Notes under the pieces: model-generated | Told to the model about the DNA's origin: nothing | Seen by the model: only the letters and a program-made list of their open reading frames with translations | Databases searched by the model: none | In this document: in pieces, positions 20,622 through 31,400 of the stretch | Position numbering within the stretch: position 1 is the first letter of the stretch | Layout: every line of letters starts with the position of its first letter | Translations under genes and position numbers: made by a program | NCBI GenBank assembly: GCA_000697665.1 | Contig: KL197731.1 | Coordinates: 354,024 to 418,023, forward strand | DNA from: Jaapia argillacea MUCL 33604 | Taxonomy: Eukaryota; Basidiomycota; Agaricomycetes; Jaapiales; Jaapiaceae | Direction: 5' to 3' | Length of the DNA: 64,000 nucleotides

Positions 20622-21977
20622 TCAAAGACACCACCGCCGTCTACGTTGATCTGTAGCCCATGAAGAGACGCAACGTCAACAACGATTCAAAGGAGCAAAT
20701 GGGGTAGGCTACTCACACTCTGTCCTGTGACGAACTTTGCACCGCGTGAAACCAGGTATGATACGAGGTTGGCCACGTCTTGAGGTGTGCCGAGTGTACC
20801 AGTCGACGTCGTTTGCTTGAGCTGATGAGTTTGTCGAACCGGGAGGTAACGAGGTGTATATGCAACGTGTAGTTATTGAACTCACTGATTCACTCCAAGA
20901 CCCTTTAGGCGCACCGGACTTGTTTGTAAAGTACTCGTCGAATTGGGCAACTTTTCACAACGATATTATCAGAATATCGAATGTCGAGAATTTGGATGAG
21001 AGGAACTTACGGAAGTCTGTATCGATGGGTCCTGGAGCGTAGGCATTGACCGTTATACCGTACTTTCCCCACTCAAGGGCTTATGAGGTAGTTGAGAACG
21101 TGAGACCGTTTGGTTGCATCTCCGGAACGAGGAAACAGAAACAGAACACGAGGAGAAGTAAACTTACCTGCACTCTGAGTTAATCCGCGAATCGCAAACT
21201 TGGATGTGCAATAAGCAGCAACCTCCGGCATGCCTGTAGTTTGGGGGTAAACAAGTGTGGATGATTCAGGTCGAGCCGTACCATACCTTTCTTGCCAGCA
21301 ATTGAGCAGGCTCCTAAAGTGTATGTCATTCAACCGTCAGCCATTTGTAGTTATGCGTTCGTTGGGGCGGGGGACAGGGTGGACGTACCGAGAATTCTAC
21401 CACCCCGACCTTGCTTGATCATCTGCTCGGCTGCATACTTATAGCATAGAAATGTTCCTCGGACGTTCACTGCCATCATTTTGTCCCATTCTGGAGTCGT
21501 CACTGAAGCAGAATTAGATGTGGATGATAAAGGAGGGTGGATTACACACCTTCTTCGAGGGGTTTGAGAAGTGATATCCCTGCATTCGCTACCATCTGCA
21601 GAAGTGATCGTGAATAACGTCCAGTCCGATCTTCCAGAAGAGTCGAAGACAAGTATTCACCACATCGACTCCACCCAGTTCGGCTACAACCTTGTCGATC
21701 AAACCTTTAACTTCGTCTTCTACACTGACATCCGCCGTAATCGCGAGCAACCTTCCCACCCTTTTACCTCCTTGACCACGTCCATCCTCCTGATCATCTT
21801 GGGTGTCGTAGATTTGAGATGTAACAGAGTTTAACTTCCCTTCCTTCGCTTTGAGATCACTCAAAACGACATCAAAACCTTCAGAGTAAAGCTCGAGGGC
21901 GATCGCCAGACCGATGCCTTGGGCAGCGCCTGTGACAATCGCGACGCGGGTGATTCGAGCAACAGAGGCAGAGTTCA
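20622..21977 (-). CDS. short-chain dehydrogenase/reductase, acetoin/diacetyl reductase-like
   Basis: The minus-strand ATG at 21977 starts MNSASVARITRVAIVTGAAQ; the first glycine-rich motif is TGAAQGIGLAIA. Spliced segments continue with DVSVEDEVKGLIDKVVAELG, VANAGISLLKPLEE (NAG motif), the active-site YCTSK within PEVAAYCTSKFAIRGLTQSA, then GTLGTPQDVANLVSYLVS and a C-terminal VDGGGVFD. That is a classical SDR of normal length, about 270 residues, in seven or so exons. The closest resemblance I can see is to diacetyl/acetoin reductases and related polyol dehydrogenases, which use NAD(P)H in the cytosol; the true substrate is open. It lies between two related repeat loci (R1, R2), both on the opposite strand. 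Catalytic Tyr and Lys are present. Confidence 0.85.
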
Positions 21978-22309
21978 TAGCGGTGAGTGGTAAAATTGGT
22001 CCTGACAAGATATTGCGTGTCTCAGCCAGAATCTTGAAGTAGCCTCAAGGGGATCAACTCCACACCGGCGGCTTCTTTGGGCTCGCCGCAATCCAGGATA
22101 ATAATTTGCTCCATTCAACATTTTGGACGCTCCAGATAAAGACCCGATGGGGAGAATCATAGAAACTGAATCATGGATGTATACAAGTTTACGAGATGGG
22201 TTGCAAAAGGGCGGTGGGACTCAGACGGTGGAGAAAACTCGAGGGAACTAAGGTTTACTGGAATAGTCTGTCATGTGACTTCGACGCGCAAACAAATGTA
22301 TACAACGCG

Positions 22310-23520
22310 TCTTTCACTCAGGGGTTTCGTTGAATCTGCCAGCCGCCGACTTTCATGTGATACTGAATCCTGGCAGTATAAGAACTTGGGAATGTCAACC
22401 TCATGGCAGTATCTCTCCTTTCCTCTTCCCTTAAGGCCAACCGCCAGCTTGTGCCATTTAAAGTTGTCTCTGCGTTCAATCTTGGACGCGGCGGGGGCAT
22501 ACCTGAAGCCGCCCGGAGTTGCGGACCCGCCATGCCTGAGGTGGCGGAGGATGAAGTGATGCGGATATTCGGTCTACTGGACGACCTCGTAACTGGACAA
22601 CCATGGCTACCCTTGCTGGTTTTTTCGATAGCTATTCTTTGCTATGTTTATCTTCGGTGAGTCCATATTTGTCTCCGTGTCCTTTGGATGCGGCGGGGGC
22701 ATACCTGAAGCCGCCCAGAGTTGCGGACCTGCCATGCCTGAGGTGGCAGAGGATGAAGTGATGCGGATATTCGGTCTACTGGACGACCCCGTAACCAGAC
22801 AGCCATGGCTCCCCTTGTTAGTCTCATTGATTATTACTTTCTTTCTTATGTTCTCTGGCGAGTCTAGAGTTGTCTCCGTGTCCTTCAAGTGGATGCGGCG
22901 GGGGCATACCTGAAGCCGCCCACAGTGCAGACCTGTCACCCTCGTTGACGGAGGATGAAGTGCTGTGGATATTCGGTCTACTGGACGGCCCTGTAATCAG
23001 ACAACCATAGCTTCCTGTCTTGGCTTTTCCGATTGCTGCGTCCTTCTCCGGTGAGATCATCATTGTCTCCGTGTCCTCTGGACGCGGCGGGAGCATACCT
23101 GAAGCCGCCCAGAGTTGCGGACCCTTCATGCCTGAGGTGGCGGAGGATGAAGTGATGCGGATATTCGGTCTACTGGACGATCCCGTAACCAGACAAAGAT
23201 GGTCCACTACTATTTGCTTTCTTCTCCGCCCTGATTCCACCTCCTTCCGCGTACATCAGAGCTCGCTCTCCCCCACCATCAGTGATTGGGAAGTTTCGTG
23301 GTGAGTCTGTGCGACTTCCTCGACGAGTTGTGAATTACTTATACCGATTTCTTCGCTGAACAAAATCGTGGATTTTGTTCAGTCGGTGAGTTGACCAGTC
23401 CTCCCGAATTTCGTATCTTGCTAACTCGGGACTTCCACCCTATATATGTTGCAGGCTGTCGAGTCTACTATGTCCTTTCGACGGTGAGTAGAAACTCGCG
23501 TTTAGCCTGCATTCGACACT
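22310..23520 (+). repeat. tandem-repeat locus R2, related to R1
   Basis: A start like that of R1 (CGACTTTCATGTGATACTGA, then CAGTATAAGAAC at about 22374) is followed by four direct repeats of roughly 190 bp beginning near 22490, 22690, 22890 and 23080. Three units share an open frame reading PEVAEDEVMRIFGLLDD then PVTRQPWLPLLV, followed by a hydrophobic run; the third is more diverged. DEV.RI.G...D...RQ.W.P.L is also the pattern of the R1 repeat. The end (23300-23500) repeats the GGTGAGT-punctuated blocks and TATATATGTTGCAG seen at the end of R1. No known family recognised; coding status unproven. Confidence 0.5.
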
Positions 23521-24198
23521 AATACCGTTTCTACGAGGGCCTGATTTCGTTAATCAATCATGTCGGCAGCTCTTGCCAGTAGTCAGCTATTGTCGCGATG
23601 TTGGTTGATCGATTTGCTTGTACACACACTCCAAGTTTGTCGTCTGAGTAGCCTTGATGTCCTGTTACCCCCATCTGCCTGCGTTGTTGTCAAGAATGCA
23701 GCAGAAAGCTTGGCAGTAAATAGTCCCATTCAACATATTCGGAGCGTCGTTCCGACTGCTGCAAATCTTCGCCGCTCTGTAGTGTGAAACAGCTTCTGGA
23801 GTTTTCAATTTCAAGCCAAGGTTACAAATCGAGAAACGAGACAGAAGTCTCAGTCATAATACATCGAGGCGCCTGCATGAACTAGAGTACGACATTCACC
23901 GAGCTCTACACGGCTGAGGCAACATTGTCATGGGGAAGTTGATCAATGAGGTGGATCAAAGTTTCAAACCATCGCGGAAGGCGTGGTTATACCCTTTGCA
24001 CTGAAGAGTCAAGACTGCAACGCTGAATGGGAGCCACGGTCAACAATGATGACGAGCGCAGCAATTAGATGGATGAAAACACACCAACTCCCCAGCTTCG
24101 AAGGCGGCAATGACACCGTCCGAAGTCGCGTACGTCGTACTTGCTTCGCCAGTAGCTGGATACAGGATTTCCTTGGCGAGCGTCATTTTCCACTAAGA
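23521..24198. other. intergenic region
   Basis: No gene supported. Short open frames occur on the plus strand without motifs. Confidence 0.35.
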
Positions 24199-25611
24199 TC
24201 ATGCCATCAGCGCTGTTGGACCAGGAGACTGTAGGTAGTTACTTGCCTCCGTACTCAAGGATGTAAACTCCCAAGGGGTCAAATCATCCACTTGATGAAT
24301 CTCGTGATAGCCGATGTACAGAGAACTCTTGGCGCCCTGAGAGTTTACGCCCTTTGCCATCACCTCGTGGATGGCTGGGGCAGCAAAGAAATTCAAGTAA
24401 GTGGAGAGCAACGTGCCGGACTGCCCTGGTCTCGTGGGAGTGACTGAATTGAACACCGAGTCGAGGAAAAGGATGCCGCGCTCATTGGTGGTTGTGGCTA
24501 GGTCTGGATGGGGTTGGGGTAGATTGACGGGCCCAACTCTCTTAGTGCCGACAGCTCGATTCGTGGCAACGTCGGGGAAATCGTAGTCGAGGTCTTTGGG
24601 GTTGATGTCTCCGTGGATGGCGAATGGAATCAAACCTTGCCCTTTCTTGTCAAGTTTCTGAGCAACAGGATCCTGGAGAAGCTGGGTTCCACGTCAGAAT
24701 GAATCACTACATAGCGAGAAAAAGCGAACGGACCCTCCTCCGAGCAGCCTTACGCTGTGACTTAGTTGCTGGCGGTGGCGGCGGTACGTACGGAACGGCA
24801 ATGCGATTAAATATGACCTTCTTGGATAATCGCACATTGCCCGAGGTTGGGAGAGACGAACGTCGGCGGCGTTTTGCAGGAACGTGTAGAGACTGATCGA
24901 GGGAACCTGAGGGAAGGAGGGGCTCATCTTCAACCTTCACGGGGTGGGAGGGGTTTGCCGTGGTGGCACCGCGAAGAAGTCGTGGCCAATACAGCGCTAT
25001 TGAATGGAGACATCCCGCCCGTGTTCGAGTGAGGTTTCGAAGATCGAGGTTGGACCAAGGTCCCGATGTCAGCAGGTTCCACTTTCGGCTTCCGATCGAC
25101 AGTGAAGGGAGTAGCATTTGTCAACGCAGCTAGAATCCTAGTGATGTTGTCATGTTGTAGTGCAGATCCAACAGGAGTTTGACTGTTTGTTCCGATTGGC
25201 GCCAAGCAAGTACCAGAAGTAAGCGAGTGCTGTTGTAGTATAGTAGTATGTGGACGACTAGGTGAGAAGCGCGTAGCAGTGGGTTGAGAATGTTCCGGGT
25301 CCAAGGAGGGAACGGCGGGATACGCAAAAGTTGAGTATATGCCTGTCGCGGTTCGAGAACCTGAGGCCTGGGGAATGTTGGGGTTAGTCGCGAAGTGAAC
25401 AAAGCCCTAATAAACTCACGGAGGTATTCGAGGAAGATGATGGAGCATTGAACGCATTCATGCTGTTCCCGTTTATACTTTGCACGAGGTGCTGTTGATG
25501 CACGTCGTATTGAAAGAGCCATGTTTGAAGATCGGAGAGCCGGATGATAGACTGGTGAGAACTTTGGATAATAGTGATTAATTCCGAGGCGGGTATTCCC
25601 AAGGAAGACAT
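24199..25611 (-). CDS. hypothetical, probably nuclear protein
   Basis: The ATG at 25611 begins MSSLGIPASELITIIQSSHQ, a plausible N-terminal helix. An intron removes the DNA near 25425-25375, and a Ser/Thr/Pro-rich segment follows (LDPEHSQPTATRFSPSRPHT). A strongly basic stretch PAKRRRRSSLPTS and later KSQRKAARRR look like nuclear localisation signals. An intron at about 24725-24675 (GTCCGT...CCCAG) joins in frame to LLQDPVAQKLDKKGQG, after which IPFAIHGDINPKDLDYDFPD leads to the end PGPTALMA. One splice between the two middle segments near 24.95-25.1 kb is not resolved. No known domain is recognised. It may be a fungal-specific regulator, which is a guess from composition only. Confidence 0.55.
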
Positions 25612-25799
25612 GGTGTGCAACTACACGGTTTGAAGGGGAGATGCGGCCAACAAGATGGGAGAAAGCAGATGACTTCTTCTCGTCGACCTTCATCGACTCG
25701 TTCGATGCACGGAGTTTGAAACCGTGAGGATTTTCGCTTCCGCTTCATTCTCCGCTAAATATCCCTCTGCAAGGACATCGCATCGTGCAAGTACTTAAG

Positions 25800-27095
25800 T
25801 ACGTTAGCGGCCTAGTCCTGCCCTTCGAGATAGCTTTGCCAGGGCGAGAGTACGTACGGGAGGATCATAGGAATGACCAGAAGTGAGGAGTAACGGGTAC
25901 TCGTCACTTCTGGTCGTCCTTTTGGTCAGAAAATGGAAACGAGGTCGGCGGAGCGCGAGTTCTTGCACTTTGCCAACACAGTTTGAGTGCCAAAAACAAT
26001 TGATGTTGATAAATCGACCAACACAGCTGATCAAACAGGTTTCTTTGATCCAGCTTTTTGGTGAACGACGAAAGTCTCTGTATGCCGCTTGGGCATTGAG
26101 CATTTCGTGATGACTTACTGTTAGCATCGGACTCACCAACATGGGATCCAGAATCATCTCGTGTAGCGGAACCGCCTATGCCTCCCATGTGGTACGGAGG
26201 GCCATGGCGGAGGTGCTGACCAAAGCTACGAGGATGAGTTACGGCATTGCTTCCACAGGAAAACTCGAGTTAGGTTATGCTTTTTCCGGGGGTGAGAACG
26301 CATGAGCTGGATGCTGTTGTAGCCCTCCCAGAAATATAAACTGCGACGGTTGGGTCTTCGGACCGCTCTCTGCGGTTCCGTCAAAGAAGACGATTTGCGG
26401 ACATGCATGAGAGGGGACGGACTCGAAGGGGTTGAACGACAATAGGCCAGCCAACCAGAGTAATGTACCTTGCAAATGGGAATTGTTCTGCAATCGACTA
26501 GGTTCTTCGGTGGCAAGGAGCATAAGGGATGAGAGAACGCCGGAACGAGGACCGAATTTCGTCTTCGTCACGGTCAAGAGGTAGAGGATAGTTCAATAAC
26601 GACCTCACATGGTCGTATGTGCTGAAATTTCATCAGAAGTGACCGAGGATGATCATAGCCCGCGACGATAAGACGGCAGGCGTTGTACGAGTGACAGACA
26701 ACGAGTTTGACTGGATTGTCTCGACGTTAGAAACGAACCCGATGCTCAAGGAGATTAAACTAAATCAACGGAACGGAAACCCACCTCAATTCTAAGCCTA
26801 ACTGAGATGGAAGTGTGACCGGCGTACGATCGCAGCGGTTCAACGTTCAGCGACGATAAGTAGGCCGGTACTACTATCACACGCGTAGTTCTTATCGGTG
26901 GTTCAATGTTTTGCGTCTGGCTCCTCCTGTATCTCACTTATGGGGATTATTCCGACGAGAACCTGTGTAATAATATGTGCTCTATATGCCATAAAATCCG
27001 TGTAATATAATTTGTGGTAGGGAGCCCGTCGGCAGTGATTTACTGAGCTCGGCAGGATTCTAGTTACACCATCCACAGTTCTTAGCACCATGTCA
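25800..27095 (-). CDS. uncertain gene, minus strand
   Basis: Several minus-strand segments have protein-like composition with possible short introns between them, for example TTRVIVVPAYLSSLNVEPLR, VCHSYNACRLIVAGYDHPRS and LLATEEPSRLQNNSHLQGTL with WLAGLLSFNPF. They cannot be joined into a single convincing frame by eye and no family is recognised. It could be a real but diverged gene or a degraded one. Confidence 0.25.
25875..25915. repeat. perfect 12-bp inverted repeat forming a hairpin
   Basis: GACCAGAAGTGA (25875-25886) pairs exactly with TCACTTCTGGTC (25904-25915). The loop itself contains GAGTA and TACTC that can extend the pairing. Confidence 0.75.
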
Positions 27096-27579
27096 CATCT
27101 ATGTCACGATTTTTGGTCTCAAGTTGGCTGAATAAGGCAGGCGGTGGACCTCAAATGGCGTATGGGAAAGGGAGCGGGCACCCAATTTGTCACGGGTCGT
27201 GACTGAGGTGGAGAAGATCGACCGTCAATTCGTGCACTGAGCAGCGTCCGCTGGGATTGCCCCCAATCGCAGGGTGTTAACATGTATATAACTACCCAAT
27301 AGCATGATTTCCTATATTTCGGGGTAATCAGATCAGTGCAGGCCTCAGGATCTTCGAATTACATGATTTTTGCAATGGGTATATGCAAATCTCATCGCCT
27401 CCTGAGCCCCAACATTAGTCGATTTTTTTGTTCTAACTTGGCAGAACCCTCAAGATTTACCTCAAGTTGTGGTGTGTCAAATCATAGAATTTTAGAGCAA
27501 GTGTGGAAGGCTATAGAAGTGATTTTGAGGATCGCTAAGATTGATAGATGGTGCTAAGAACTACGCGCGTGATAGTACG
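26868..27579. repeat. inverted-repeat pair, 0.7 kb apart
   Basis: A segment at 26868-26894 (CACACGCGTAGTTCTTAT core) recurs inverted at about 27553-27579. In addition AGTTCTTAGCACCAT at 27077-27091 is perfectly inverted at 27548-27562. No matching target duplications were found at the ends, so a small foldback element is only one explanation. Confidence 0.45.
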
Positions 27580-28483
27580 GACACAGCAGTGTTGCAACGA
27601 GGATTGCGCAATGCAGCGATCCGCTAGCTTCTTGTTGTGTAGAATGCCCAGGAGGACAACAAGTTACGGAATCCTGATTAGGTTTTGATATGGCGATGAA
27701 TGTTCTGATTGGAGACCAGCGACGAGGGTCAGAATATCCTCATAACGGTCAAGACCATCTCTGCGTAGATGAGCTGGTCTCCATATCCCGAGGGTACACA
27801 ACCTCTACATTCCAAAAGAATTGTAACGCACCTTCCCGATGTTTCACTTTCCACCTCAAGGAGAGTCGATACGCCCGACCGTCGCAATTTCGTAGCTTAA
27901 CTGTGGAGTGAAGTTCAGGATGAACTTGCGACCTGAGCGCTTGGTGCAATGACGACAAGTTCTCCGTTGTTTTCGAAAAAGAAGAGGAATTCCAAGCCTC
28001 AAGGTGATGTCGCTATGAAAATACCCTGAGTCAGGAACAGGGTGACTTCTGGGTGGAGACCTAGCCAGCGGCCTTGGTGCGGCACCCAACTATGATGGGT
28101 CAACGTGCTCATCGGCAGCGGAGGTGTATTTCTGTCGCCAAATTCTGGTCCAGGGCTTGGAGATTGGGGCAACATTGTCGGCAAACATTTATGATTTTAT
28201 TACGTCAAAAGCAACAACCGTCTTGTTCCTGTCATCTGTCATGTTTTGCATGTTTCATTCCAGCTTAAATTACGGGTTGCCTCGTGTTGCCAGGTTTCCT
28301 CCCTCTCTTCCTCGTCGCTGTATCCAAGCCCCGATTCTGTAATATCTTTGCTTCTCTCTTCTTGTATTCCGGCTGCTGTACTCTCGTTGTCAATACCTGT
28401 CTTCTGCTTTTTGTGCAATCTGTGTCAATATACCAACCAACGACAACGGGGTACCACCACTCTAGAACGAAACGTCTGGCAAG
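27580..28483. other. intergenic region and leader of the large disordered-protein gene
   Basis: No gene supported. The part from about 28.25 kb is pyrimidine-rich and probably holds the leader of the gene starting at 28484. Confidence 0.4.
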
Positions 28484-31400
28484 ATGATGAAAAAGATTCG
28501 TCGGAAGAGCTCGAATACTGATGTCAAGAAACGTCAAGCTACGTCTACTAATTTGCCTCCACCACCTCCCCCTCCTGTGCCTTCGCCTCCGCAAATTCAA
28601 GCGTTACCATCTGTCCCACCTCTTTACGCGCGATTTGCGAGAAAGGACGAGGGAGATGGAGAGAGAAAAGGTTCAAGATTCGTCGTGGGTGCACCTATGG
28701 CATTAGGCCGACCCTCGGCAAATGAATTGGATACCAATGGGGAGTTTATGAGAAGTCGTGCTTCGGTCAGGTCCAATGGGACGGATGAGGCTAGAGGGAG
28801 GTTGAATGGTACCGGGAACCCTGCGACGAACATGAGGTTGCAGAACGGGGCCAAGGCGAGTGATATGAGTCTTAGAACCATGAATACAGTTGATGGTGCG
28901 TTTTACTACAAAATGGACCCCGAGTTGTGCTGATTTACTTGTTGCCCATCTCGTGAACTTGTTGTCATGACTTCGTCTCTCTCATGGTGACCGCAGCTCG
29001 TAGAGACAAGCCTCTCCCACCACCAATCCCATCGCGATCGCGTTCACCTTCCCCTCAATCGCGTTCCATACCTCCTCAACCTACGCCTTCCCAACCAATT
29101 CCCCCTCCAACCCCCCGCAAAACCTATCCTTCACCAGCAATGTCCTCCCCCGTATCACCCCAACCTTCCCGTGCCCAGATGCGATCGAACTATATAGTCG
29201 ACGCAGCTTCCACATCCCAATCCTTTTCCTCCCCGTCCCCTACTTCGAGAGCGCAAACACGTTCACGTCCACGCGATGTCCAAACCTCCCCGTCTATTCC
29301 TAATGTACAAACTACAACTAGTCCTGCTGGTGCTGGTGCCGCAACCTCGAACCGGAGTTCCAGACTCCCAACACCTCCTTCACCCACACTTCCTAATATT
29401 CCCCCTTACTCATCATCCGGGATACCCAGGTCGTCGTTATCGTCTTCTTCACCACCGAAACCTCTCATTACGACCGTCTTTTCGACGTCTCCCTCAAAGT
29501 CGGCTTACCCTGCTTCTCCGCTACCACCTGCGAAATCATCGTCAGCGTTTCCGCCTCATAGATCGGTATCTTCTCCCCCAAAGTCGGGTCATACCCAGAT
29601 CCAGGCTTATACGAATGGAAACGGACAGAATGGGAATGGGTGGAAGGATGATGGACCGCATGGGCTGAAACATAAACAACGACAACAGTTCTATGAGGAT
29701 CAGAGTGTAAATGGGTATGAGAACCATCCCACGGGACGCAATCATGCTGTGCGTCGTCTTTATACCCTTAATACTCGTATGCTTTACTGATTTCTCTACT
29801 TGTAGGATGTCACCAATGCAACATCCCTGCACCAACCCTCAATACCTTCCTTCGTATCGAAACAGATACCTCCAGAACCCGAAATACCACCTCCCCCTCC
29901 GCCCCCTTCTTCACAACAGCCCGTCTCCGTGTCGCCTGTGGAACATCATAATTTTGCCGAATATGCATACGTCCTCGACTTGCCCGAATTCCCAAGTGAT
30001 TCATTACCTTCCCCGCCGGCCAACGGAGACGGTCAAAGTTCTTCAGAGAACGGTGGAGCAAACAAAGGCAAAGAAAAAGAGAAATTCTCTGATAACGAAG
30101 TCACATCTCTTCGATCGAGCCATCGCCCTCCCTCTCACACCAAGTCAGCTTCAAAATCTCGCATCCCAAAATCTGGTCTTAGCTCCAGTCGACCTGTACC
30201 CTTGTTCACTTCCTCTACCACCACCCCTCCTCGATCTTCATCCGAAAGTGAAAGGAGACTCAAAGACAAGGATGGCGGGTCGTTATTCCATTTCGACGAC
30301 TTCCAGTTGAACCTTGGTTCGACTGCTAGCGTGAACGGGAACGGCCATCCTCGTAGTAATGCCGATCCCCCTCGTAAATCGGGGAAGAGTCGGTATTTGA
30401 CGGAGGCTGATAGTGCTGCTGCTAGGGAGAGGGTGAAGGAACAGCAGAGGATCGAGAGAATGAACGCTGATGCAGCAGCAGCGGCTCTCTCTCCCGCCAC
30501 GCCACCAACATCGAGCGACCACCAAACGAACGGAAATGCGAATTACTCATCGTCACGTCCTGGAAGTTCCTCTCATCGGACGAATGGAAATGATTTGGCG
30601 CCACCATCATCAAATGAAGGAAATTTGTTGTCTTCGGGAATTTCATATTCGGATGTTGAGTTGTCGCAGAGGGTTGGTGGTCCTGGGGAAGATGGGGTGG
30701 CGTATGGTCGACGATCGGCCCCTCCCGAACGCAACGATCCCGATGCGCATACATCCAGTCCCAGTCCTGGGCCAAGTCCTCAACAACCCCAATTCGATCA
30801 GCGGTCACCACCGACGAGATCGAAGAGCAAAGCCGACATAAGTGTTCGTAGGTTACCTCAGCCTCCTCAACAGCTCCTCCCACCTGCAGAGATTGTCAGC
30901 CCGACCCGACATGTCAGTGGCCGTAAACTGCCTCGTCTCCCTTCAAAGTCTAGTACGCCTACCAGACAAGGATCTGATGGCCCCAAACGTCGAGGATCCA
31001 GTGACATACAGGACGAAGTAACCCAGAAGCAGTCACAAGGACCTGTTCGAGGGAAGCCTTTAATTTTTGCTGCTCGAGTCGCGGTCCCAGATTCGGGTGA
31101 AGTTCCGGACGCTGTTGGAGAGGAATGGGGTCATGCAGAAGAATCGTTTGAGAAGAGTACTGCTGAGGGGAGGGTTGAGAGGGAGGTAGCGAATGGTTAT
31201 GGTCATGAGGAGATGGATCGGAATGAGTCTGATGAATTGGATGGGAGGGGTGAGGGGAAGGTTTCGTATGGGTATGGGTATCCTTCGCCTCCGATGGAAT
31301 CTAGTCCGATACCCAGAGAAGAGGGCGCAATCGAGAGGTCGAGGTCGAATTTAGGTGTGAATGGGAGTGGAGAAGGGTTCGGTCCCGAGTCCGTCGCAGC

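Noticed and set aside
30135-30883. Long minus-strand open frames inside the large disordered-protein gene
   Set aside because: They mirror a low-complexity coding exon and are antisense shadows.
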